NCBI GenBank assembly: GCA_902783285.1
Contig: CACZQM010000065.1
Coordinates: 1-35,385, forward strand
DNA from: an uncultured Desulfovibrio sp.
Lineage (GTDB): Bacteria; Desulfobacterota; Desulfovibrionia; Desulfovibrionales; Desulfovibrionaceae
Length of the DNA: 35,385 nucleotides
Direction of reading: 5' to 3'
Below the pieces are notes generated by a model. That model saw nothing but the letters and a program-made list of their open reading frames with translations, did not search any database and was not told the DNA's origin. The position numbers were made by a program, and so were the translations under genes. Below are positions 29,358 to 35,385 of the stretch, piece after piece. How positions within the stretch are numbered: position 1 is the stretch's first letter; each line of letters begins with the position of its first letter.

Positions 29358-30998
29358 TCACGGTCCGGACAGCAGGTCGATGGCCATGTCCAGCATGGCG
29401 GGCGCGGCATGCAGCGAAAAGTCCAGTTCAAGGCGTTCCGTATCCTTATGGGCGTCCTTTCCTGCAGGACCCAATGATGCGATGGGCACATCGAGCGAAA
29501 GAAGGTCCTCCATGGGCAGGGAAAAGATCCTGCCCCACCCCGGCATGTTCTCCGCCAGGGCAAGCAGTTCCTTCCTGCTCCCCTGGAAGCCCATGTAGCT
29601 GAGATCCATGATCCCGGTGAAGCATTCCACAAGCTTCACGTTCCCCAGATCAGACTCCGCCATGCCGCAGAGCCGTTCCATGACCGCGCGCAGCCGGCGC
29701 TCCTTGTCTGTCGCCCTCCGGTTGATGCGGTGCGGATAGTAGGGAGGCAGGAAGCCGATGATCACGGCAGGGCCTTTGATGCCGGCCAGTTCTGCCATGC
29801 GGTTCGCGATGGCTATGCCCTTCTCGCGTGCGTCCATATCCGCTGGCAGGCCGGACATGAACGTGTCCAGCTCGCCGCGCGACGGCTCCGCCATGCGCGC
29901 GAGATCATCGATGCACAGCACCCTGGTGCTCCAGTCCGGCATGGCGCCCATCCCGCCCGCACGTTCCGCAAAGGCGCGCACGTTCTCCTTCTGCCTGGAT
30001 ACCGCAGCATCGAGCGCCTGCGAAGCGACGTTCCGGCACATCTCCAGCACTTCAGCCGGGCTGCGCGTCACGGTGAGCACGTTGAAATAGGCCACGGCCT
30101 TTTCCGGCAAAGTCACGGAATAAGCATCGCGCAGGTCTTTCATTTTCAGGCACACGGGAGGAGGCAGGACTTCACCTCCCACCCCGTCGAGGAAGGCAGG
30201 GCTCCCCTCCATGCGCGAAACGACTTCGGCAGCGATGGACGCGGCATTGAGCCCATCGAAGCAGAAGCCTGCGTGCGCTTCGCGCTCGATGCAGAAAAAC
30301 ATGGGCATGACCTTCCCGGTCGTGCCGGTAAAAAACACCCGCTCCCCAGTGCCCCGGCCAGGACCATGCACCCAGAAGGCAGGCTCGCCGGAAAGCGCGG
30401 CCCTTACGTCCAGGGAGTTCCGGGCGATGAACGACGCGAGCACGGGCAGTGATCCCCGCATCCCTGCGGAATCTCCTTCCTCGTCAGGCACGGCGAGGAA
30501 CAGGAGGTTGGAGCGCAGGAGGTCCCGCTTTGAGGCCCTGTGTTCCATGCAGGCCATGTGCATGGCAAGCCCGCACTTCATATCCATCACGCCCCGTCCG
30601 AAAAGCCAGTTCCCCGTGCGGAGGTCGCGCAAGGCTTCTCCGGGGAGCACGCGGCCGCCCATCCGCCGGGTATATTCCCCGGGATCGAAGGCGCAGCCCG
30701 CCAGATCTCCGCAAACATCTGTGTCCACGACATCGAAATGTCCATTGAGCAAAAGCGTGGCGTCCGTATCGCAGCCTGCCCTGAGGAATGCCAGCACGGC
30801 CATGCGCTTTTGCCCGGCTTCCTCGACGGGGAACAGCAGCAAATGTTCCGGATGTTCCTGGAAATACGGCATGCGGCGGAAAAAATCGTGGATGAAGGCG
30901 GCCGCTTCATTTTCCCGCCCGCTGCCCGTGACGCTTGGTATGGACACCAGCTCCCTGGTCAGCTGGAGTATCCCGTCGGCATCGAAATGATCTCTCAT
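29358..30998 (-). CDS. RocB-like M20-family metallopeptidase
   Basis: A 546-residue protein, close to the length of RocB from Bacillus arginine degradation, whose exact reaction is not settled. The M20 marks are present: NGHFDVVDTD with H87 and D89, GRGVMDMKCGLAM with D139, and DEEGDSAGMRG with the glutamates that bind zinc. The family normally cleaves peptides, acyl-amino acids or carbamoyl groups. No arginine catabolic gene is adjacent. Its neighbour, a TAXI transporter, is transcribed toward it; a shared substrate is possible but not shown. The start at 30998 has GAGGAG 5 bases upstream. Confidence 0.9.
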   Translation of the reverse strand: MRDHFDADGILQLTRELVSIPSVTGSGRENEAAAFIHDFFRRMPYFQEHPEHLLLFPVEEAGQKRMAVLAFLRAGCDTDATLLLNGHFDVVDTDVCGDLAGCAFDPGEYTRRMGGRVLPGEALRDLRTGNWLFGRGVMDMKCGLAMHMACMEHRASKRDLLRSNLLFLAVPDEEGDSAGMRGSLPVLASFIARNSLDVRAALSGEPAFWVHGPGRGTGERVFFTGTTGKVMPMFFCIEREAHAGFCFDGLNAASIAAEVVSRMEGSPAFLDGVGGEVLPPPVCLKMKDLRDAYSVTLPEKAVAYFNVLTVTRSPAEVLEMCRNVASQALDAAVSRQKENVRAFAERAGGMGAMPDWSTRVLCIDDLARMAEPSRGELDTFMSGLPADMDAREKGIAIANRMAELAGIKGPAVIIGFLPPYYPHRINRRATDKERRLRAVMERLCGMAESDLGNVKLVECFTGIMDLSYMGFQGSRKELLALAENMPGWGRIFSLPMEDLLSLDVPIASLGPAGKDAHKDTERLELDFSLHAAPAMLDMAIDLLSGP

Positions 30999-31061
30999 GG
31001 CGGCTCCTCAACAACAATGGGCACCGTGCATCCTGCCCTCCGGACAGGAGCCATGTTTCTC

Positions 31062-31090
31062 TTGCGCGGGGATGGCGCTTGGCGTAAGTT
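31062..31090 (+). promoter_or_regulatory. Candidate promoter of the rdgC-like/dpp operon
   Basis: TTGCGC at 31062-31067, a 17-base spacer and TAAGTT at 31085-31090, 44 bases before the first start codon. Confidence 0.5.
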
Positions 31091-31133
31091 ATCCATGCAT
31101 AACGCCCCCAACCCGCTGGAAAGGATTATATCC

Positions 31134-31751
31134 ATGAGCTTTCTCAAGGCAAGCAGCAGCTTTACCCGGTTCCGCATCATAGATGAGATCCCGCAGGAGA
31201 CCTGGGAATCCATCCCGTCAAAGCTGCGGCAGTTCTCCTTCCGCGACATAGACGACATCGCCGAGGAGCGCTCGTTCGGCTGGACGAATTTCGATGACAT
31301 GCTCGACACCGCCTGGAGCGTCAGCCCGCCGGAAAAGGCTGACTACCTTGCCTTCACCCTGCGGCTCGACACGCGGCGCATACCGCCTGCCGTCATGCGC
31401 AAGCATGTGCAGCTTGCCCTGCGTGATGAATTGAAGCGCATCAAGGAATCAGGCAAGAACTTCATCCCCCGCGAACGGAAAAAGGAGCTCGCCGAGCAGG
31501 TCAAGCTCCGCCTGATGGGCAGGTTCCTGCCTATCCCCGCTGAATTCCAGGTCATATGGAACACGGTCCAGGGGACGGTATGGCTCGGCTCGACGCAAGG
31601 CAAGATCATCGACATGTTCCTGGAGCTTTTCACGCGCTCGTTCAATATACGCCTCGAGCAGATGCTGCCCTACAATCTGGCGCTTGCCATGCTCGGCAAC
31701 GGCTTTTCCGAAAAATTAGACGCTCTCGAAGCGACGCAGTTTTTTGCTTGA
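31134..31751 (+). CDS. RdgC-like protein, N-terminal half
   Basis: A 205-residue protein matching the first two thirds of RdgC, a ring-shaped DNA-binding protein that limits RecA-driven recombination. By eye against E. coli RdgC: the GW of SFGWTNFDD, the LRLDTRRIPPAVMRKHV region, EQVKLRLMGRFLPIP, and IWNTVQGTVWLGSTQGK all align. It ends at a TGA (31749-31751) where RdgC would continue. The next gene, in the same reading frame and four codons later, continues the match. Either a natural two-gene form or an interrupted gene. Start ATG 31134 has GAAAGG about 10 bases upstream. Confidence 0.8.
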   Translation: MSFLKASSSFTRFRIIDEIPQETWESIPSKLRQFSFRDIDDIAEERSFGWTNFDDMLDTAWSVSPPEKADYLAFTLRLDTRRIPPAVMRKHVQLALRDELKRIKESGKNFIPRERKKELAEQVKLRLMGRFLPIPAEFQVIWNTVQGTVWLGSTQGKIIDMFLELFTRSFNIRLEQMLPYNLALAMLGNGFSEKLDALEATQFFA

Positions 31752-31763
31752 CCTGAGGTCACC

Positions 31764-32351
31764 ATGGCAGACATAAGCTATATCGGACAGAATACGGACC
31801 TTATCCTGGGGCAGGAATTCCTCACCTGGCTCTGGTTCCGCAGCGAGACCGGCAGCGTCTTCCGCATGGAAGACGGACCGCATGCCCATGAGCCCTTCAC
31901 CGTCGCCATGGAGCAGCGCATCGTCGTCCGCGGCGGCGAAGGAGAACATCAGGAGACCGCCACGGTCGCCGGTTCCCTTTCCCCCCTTCGCGAAGCACGC
32001 CTCGGCCTCCAGACGGGGAAGCTTGTCGTGCGGGCCCTCGTCAAGCTGGAGAAGGACGGCATGGACTGGCAGGTGACCCTGCGCGCCGAAGACCTGAGCC
32101 CCAGCTCTTTCCGCACGCCCAAGGTCTCCCGTGAGGACGCCTCCGACGATCCCGACGCCGTCTTTCTCGAAAAAGCCTACTTCATCGAGCTGGGGCTCGC
32201 CATGCTCGACGAGATGTTCCGCCAGTTCCTCGGCATCCGCCTTTCCGCTGCCCGCTGGCAGGAAGAGACCAAATCCATGGCCAAGTGGATGGCGCATGAC
32301 CTGAGCCAGGGCGCCATCCTCGTCCAGGACCAGCCTGATGCCGGTCGCTAA
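31764..32351 (+). CDS. RdgC-like protein, C-terminal half
   Basis: A 195-residue protein. [52 protein letters not shown] and a C-terminal helix [19 protein letters not shown] follow the order of the C-terminal third of RdgC (EWVRSG, EAGKVV, QFVMCDDGSLKRLKF). It begins four codons after the stop of the upstream half, in the same frame, with its own ribosome site (GAGGTC) 4 bases before the ATG. That ribosome site argues for a true separate gene rather than a decayed one. Its end overlaps the start of the permease gene by 14 bases, so all these genes form one operon. Confidence 0.78.
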   Translation: MADISYIGQNTDLILGQEFLTWLWFRSETGSVFRMEDGPHAHEPFTVAMEQRIVVRGGEGEHQETATVAGSLSPLREARLGLQTGKLVVRALVKLEKDGMDWQVTLRAEDLSPSSFRTPKVSREDASDDPDAVFLEKAYFIELGLAMLDEMFRQFLGIRLSAARWQEETKSMAKWMAHDLSQGAILVQDQPDAGR

Positions 32352-33366
32352 GTCATCGGCCTGGGGATCGCTCCTCTGGCGTTTCCTCAGGAAAAGCACT
32401 TGGATGGCTGCCGTCCTGCTGGGCATCACGGCAGTCAGCTTCCTGGTCATCCATCTTGCGCCTGGCACGCCGACGGAGATGCAGACAACGCTCAATCCCC
32501 TGGCCAACGACCTCGTGCGCGAACGGCTCAATGCCCTGTACGGCCTCGACCGGCCGCTCTGGGAACAGTATCTCGACTGGCTTTCACGCATCCTGCGGCT
32601 CGATTTCGGCACGTCCCTTTCCAGCGACGCCCGGCCGGTCCTGGAAAAGATCCTCGAAAGAGCGCCGCTCACCATCGGGATGAATGTCATATCCCTGTTC
32701 CTCACCCTGCTCATTTCCCTGCCCATAGGCATCGTTTCCGCCATGAAGAGGGGGTCGTTCCTGGATAAGTCCCTCACCGTCCTCGTCTTCATTGGCTTTG
32801 CCATGCCCAGTTTCTGGCTGGCCCTGCTCCTCATGCTCTATTTTGGCATCGACCTGGGCATCCTTCCCATGTCGGGCCTTACCTCGCTTGATTTCGCGCA
32901 GCTTTCGTGGACAGGCAAATGCCTCGACATCGCCAGGCATCTTATGCTCCCCATCCTCGTCGGGCTCGTCGGCAGCATCGCGGGGACGTCCCGTTTCCTG
33001 CGTTCTTCCATGCTCGAAGTGCTGCAGCAGGACTACATCGCCACGGCACGGGCCAAAGGGCTTCCGGAAAGGCTGGTCATCTGCAGGCATGCGCTGAGGA
33101 ACGCCCTCCTGCCCGTCATCACCCTCCTGGGTCTTTCCGTCCCCGGGCTCATCGGCGGCAGCGTCATCATCGAAAGCATCTTCGCCCTGCCCGGGCTCGG
33201 CCAGCTTTTCTACAGCGCCGTCATGGCCAGGGACTACCCCCTGATCATGGGCAACCTGGTGCTGGGCGCCGTGCTCACGCTCCTGGGCAACATGCTTGCC
33301 GATGCCGGATACGCCCTGGCCGATCCGCGCATCAGGACATCCGCCAAGGGAGCGACGTCCTCATGA
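32338..33366 (+). CDS. Peptide/nickel-type ABC transporter permease, DppB family
   Basis: A 342-residue inner-membrane protein with about six helices. Starts with a single helix ([20 protein letters not shown]) and the conserved loop after it ([15 protein letters not shown]), and has the coupling-loop sequence [23 protein letters not shown] that meets the ATPase. The family moves di- and oligopeptides, nickel or related ligands; which one cannot be told from the permease. It overlaps the RdgC-like gene before it by 14 bases and the next permease by ATGA. AGGA lies upstream of the ATG. Confidence 0.93.
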   Translation: MPVAKSSAWGSLLWRFLRKSTWMAAVLLGITAVSFLVIHLAPGTPTEMQTTLNPLANDLVRERLNALYGLDRPLWEQYLDWLSRILRLDFGTSLSSDARPVLEKILERAPLTIGMNVISLFLTLLISLPIGIVSAMKRGSFLDKSLTVLVFIGFAMPSFWLALLLMLYFGIDLGILPMSGLTSLDFAQLSWTGKCLDIARHLMLPILVGLVGSIAGTSRFLRSSMLEVLQQDYIATARAKGLPERLVICRHALRNALLPVITLLGLSVPGLIGGSVIIESIFALPGLGQLFYSAVMARDYPLIMGNLVLGAVLTLLGNMLADAGYALADPRIRTSAKGATSS

Positions 33367-34184
33367 GCGCTCTGTCACGGTATGGCATGCTCATCGCCGG
33401 GGCTTCCATCGTGCTCTTCATGAGTGCGCTCGCCCTCCTTGCGCCCTGGCTGGCGCCCTTCGACCCGGCGCAGCTGGACCTCGACAACATCCTCCTGCCA
33501 TCCTCGTCCGTGCATCTTCTGGGCACGGATGCCCTGGGCAGGGACATCTTCTCCAGGCTGCTCTACGGCGCCCGCGTTTCCCTCTGGGTAGGCTTCGTCG
33601 CCGTGGGCATATCCACAGCCATAGGCATAGCGCTCGGCCTGGTGTCCGGCTATTTCGGCGGCTGGATCGACGAGGTCATCATGCGCGGGGTCGATGTCAT
33701 GCTCTGCTTCCCTTCCTTCTTCCTCATCCTTGCCGTCATTGCCTTCCTGGAGCCGAGCCTCACCAACATCATGGTCGTGATCGGACTGACATCATGGATG
33801 GGCGTGGCCCGCCTCGTCCGTGCCGAGACCATGAGCCTGCGCGAAAGGGATTTCATAGCCGCGTCCCGCCTGGCGGGCGCTTCCACGCCGCGCCTGCTGT
33901 TCCGCCATATCCTTCCCAATGCCCTGGCACCCGTACTGGTTTCCGCAACGCTCGGCATCGCCGGAGCGATACTCGTCGAGTCCTCCCTCAGCTTCCTCGG
34001 CCTTGGCGTCCAGCCGCCCGACGCGAGCTGGGGCAACATGCTCATGGAAGGGAAAAACGTCCTTGAGATCGCCCCCTGGCTCTCCCTCTGGCCAGGCCTT
34101 TCCATCCTGATCACTGTCCTGGGATACAACCTTCTTGGGGAGAGCCTGCGCGATCTTTTCGATCCCAGGCTCAAGGGCAGGTAG
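33363..34184 (+). CDS. Peptide/nickel-type ABC transporter permease, DppC family
   Basis: A 273-residue inner-membrane protein. The N-terminal helix, the loop [20 protein letters not shown], and the coupling loop [21 protein letters not shown] are diagnostic for DppC. It ends with the usual [18 protein letters not shown]. It overlaps the dppB-like stop by four bases (ATGA), so the pair is coupled to give equal amounts of the two channel halves. The ATPase gene follows 32 bases later. Confidence 0.93.
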   Translation: MSALSRYGMLIAGASIVLFMSALALLAPWLAPFDPAQLDLDNILLPSSSVHLLGTDALGRDIFSRLLYGARVSLWVGFVAVGISTAIGIALGLVSGYFGGWIDEVIMRGVDVMLCFPSFFLILAVIAFLEPSLTNIMVVIGLTSWMGVARLVRAETMSLRERDFIAASRLAGASTPRLLFRHILPNALAPVLVSATLGIAGAILVESSLSFLGLGVQPPDASWGNMLMEGKNVLEIAPWLSLWPGLSILITVLGYNLLGESLRDLFDPRLKGR

Positions 34185-34216
34185 CAGATCCTTTCCCCGA
34201 TCGAGAGCGAGGCAGC

Positions 34217-35173
34217 ATGCAGCCCTTATTGAACGTAGATGACTTGACCATTTCCTTCGGCGGCCTCGATGTGGTGCGCGGCATCAGCTTTTCGCTGCAG
34301 CGCGGCCGTGTGCTGGCCCTTGTCGGAGAATCTGGTTCTGGCAAGAGCATGACTGCCCATGCCATCATGCGACTCGTGCCCCGCCCAGGACGCATCACGT
34401 CCGGGAAGATCACTTTTTGCGGAAAAGAACTGCTCGCACTGCCCGAACACTCCATGCGGCAGATGCGCGGTAAAGATATCTCCATGATATTCCAGGAACC
34501 TATGACCTCCCTCAATCCGGTTCTCACCGTAGGCAGGCAGATCATGGAGCCTATGGAGATCCATGACGGGCTTTCGCGCAGCGAGGCGAAAGCCAGAGCC
34601 ATCGCCTTGCTGGAAAGCGTGGGCATCCCCGCCCCTGCCGCGCGATTTTCCGACTACCCCCATCAGTTTTCCGGCGGCATGCGCCAGCGTGCCATGATAG
34701 CCATGGCGCTTGCCTGCTCTCCCGCCCTGCTCCTGGCTGATGAACCGACGACGGCCCTGGACATCACCATACAGCGCCAGATCCTCGGGCTCATCAAAGA
34801 CCTCGCGCAGTCACGTGACATGGGCGTCCTGCTGATCACGCACGACCTGGGCGTCGTCGCCGAATGCGCCGACGACGTGTCGGTGATGTACGCCGGGCAG
34901 CTCCTCGAACAAAGCACGGCCGAAGTTTTTTTTCGCGAGCCTCTCCATCCCTACGCGCGCATGCTCATGGAATGCGCACCCCTGGTGGGCAATCACGAAA
35001 GGCAGAGGCTTCCCTTCATCCCCGGTTCCGTGCCACGGCCCGGCGAGATCCAGGAAGGCTGCCTGTTCCGTCCGCGCTGCCCCCTGGCTCAGCCTTCCTG
35101 CCGGGAGCCGCAGCCCATGCGCTGCATCGGCGGTGACCACATGGTCCGCTGCTGCCTGGCAAAAAATCTTTAA
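34217..35173 (+). CDS. Peptide ABC transporter ATPase, DppD family
   Basis: A 318-residue ATPase. Walker A GESGSGKS is at 37-44, the Q-loop in [11 protein letters not shown], the signature FSGGMRQR, Walker [13 protein letters not shown] and the switch histidine in LITHDLG. The C-terminal oligopeptide-type extension has the cysteine cluster [14 protein letters not shown] that in relatives holds an iron-sulfur centre. A second ATPase (DppF) and the binding protein are not downstream: tRNA-Leu follows within 56 bases. The transporter therefore needs parts encoded elsewhere, or DppD acts as a homodimer. GAGCGAGG precedes the ATG at 34217. Confidence 0.93.
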   Translation: MQPLLNVDDLTISFGGLDVVRGISFSLQRGRVLALVGESGSGKSMTAHAIMRLVPRPGRITSGKITFCGKELLALPEHSMRQMRGKDISMIFQEPMTSLNPVLTVGRQIMEPMEIHDGLSRSEAKARAIALLESVGIPAPAARFSDYPHQFSGGMRQRAMIAMALACSPALLLADEPTTALDITIQRQILGLIKDLAQSRDMGVLLITHDLGVVAECADDVSVMYAGQLLEQSTAEVFFREPLHPYARMLMECAPLVGNHERQRLPFIPGSVPRPGEIQEGCLFRPRCPLAQPSCREPQPMRCIGGDHMVRCCLAKNL

Positions 35174-35190
35174 AATCCGCAAAAAAACGC

Positions 35191-35219
35191 TTGCTATCCT
35201 CAGGGACAAAGATTATCTT
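35191..35219 (+). promoter_or_regulatory. Promoter of tRNA-Leu
   Basis: TTGCTA at 35191-35196, a 17-base spacer and TATCTT at 35214-35219. Transcription would begin only a few bases before the tRNA. Confidence 0.65.
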
Positions 35220-35228
35220 GCCTTCTGC

Positions 35229-35315
35229 GCCGAAGTGGTGAAATTGGTAGACACGCTAGGTTCAGGGTCTAGTTCCCGTACGGGAGTAGGAGTTCGACTC
35301 TCCTCTTCGGCACCA
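35229..35315 (+). tRNA. tRNA-Leu (CAG anticodon)
   Basis: An 87-base tRNA with the long variable arm of leucine tRNAs. Acceptor stem GCCGAAG/CTTCGGC, anticodon stem CTAGG/TCTAG around loop TTCAGGG (anticodon CAG), variable arm TTCCCGTACGGGAG, T arm AGGAGTTCGACTCTCCT, and encoded CCA at 35313-35315. Anticodon CAG reads CUG, a frequent codon in this GC-rich genome. Confidence 0.95.
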
Positions 35316-35322
35316 GAAATTT

Positions 35323-35361
35323 CAAGGATTACAGCAAGTTGCTGTAATCCTTGTTTGTTTT
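35323..35361 (+). terminator. Intrinsic terminator of tRNA-Leu
   Basis: Arms 35323-35335 and 35341-35353 are perfect 13-base complements around a 5-base loop, followed by TTTGTTTT. Confidence 0.9.
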
Positions 35362-35385
35362 AACTGCCTGAGAGAAGAGAAATGA

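Noticed and set aside
30540-31133. Long upstream extension of the RdgC-like frame
   Set aside because: The extension is antisense to the RocB-like gene; the family match and the ribosome site both begin at 31134.
1-35385. CRISPR array, insertion sequence or prophage
   Set aside because: No regularly spaced repeats, transposase, integrase or phage structural genes were found on either strand.

Overview
This is a 35.4 kb stretch of ordinary-looking chromosome from a GC-rich Gram-negative bacterium. Several features point to the Desulfovibrio group (Desulfovibrionaceae): a rpoH-family sigma factor followed by a TPR lipoprotein, a LapG-type protease paired with a degenerate HD-GYP membrane protein, a two-subunit glycine decarboxylase, a Ros/MucR regulator and a TAXI-type TRAP transporter. 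The lineage is an inference; no rRNA is present to settle it. Coding density is high, third codon positions are GC-rich (which produces many long shadow frames), and many candidate sigma-70 promoters have exactly 17-base spacers.

Layout, left to right. 1-2374: tRNA-Met and a leftward operon (TlpA-like thioredoxin, hypoxanthine phosphoribosyltransferase, zinc-ribbon/DUF3426 membrane protein), divergent from rpoH through back-to-back promoters. 2564-8149: rightward genes for the heat-shock sigma factor, a TPR lipoprotein, a LolB-like lipoprotein, RpiB and RadA. 8168-11274: prmA (leftward), pth and rho (rightward), closed by a strong terminator. 11354-12928: two small membrane ORFs facing the leftward tpiA-secG operon. 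13095-16753: a histidine-phosphotransfer protein, a LapG-like periplasmic protease, a membrane PAS protein with a degenerate HD-GYP domain, and an exported protein with a calcium-loop-like motif. 16770-19229: a solitary DNA methyltransferase (leftward), nadA, and a small CopZ-like metal chaperone. 19271-23603: the glycine cleavage operon gcvT-gcvH-gcvPA-gcvPB with its own promoter and terminator. 23604-26071: an AT-rich island, a Ros/MucR regulator, a GNAT acetyltransferase, a solitary TagO/VasI-like protein and a Bcp peroxiredoxin (leftward). 26146-30998: a TAXI TRAP transporter (binding protein plus fused permease) convergent with a RocB-like M20 peptidase. 31062-35361: an operon joining two halves of an RdgC-like protein to an incomplete peptide ABC transporter (two permeases, one ATPase), then tRNA-Leu with its own promoter and terminator.

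How the genes work together. Most of the window is housekeeping: translation (pth, prmA, tRNAs), transcription termination (rho), secretion (secG), glycolysis (tpiA), one-carbon supply (gcv) and NAD synthesis (nadA). The parts that deserve attention are the Lap-like signalling cluster at 13-16.7 kb, where an enzymatically dead HD-GYP domain probably reads cyclic-di-GMP and controls a periplasmic adhesin protease; the in-frame split RdgC pair co-transcribed with a peptide permease; the possible upstream ORF overlapping the rpoH start codon; and the AT-rich control region ahead of the MucR-like gene. No insertion sequence, prophage, CRISPR array or rRNA was seen.
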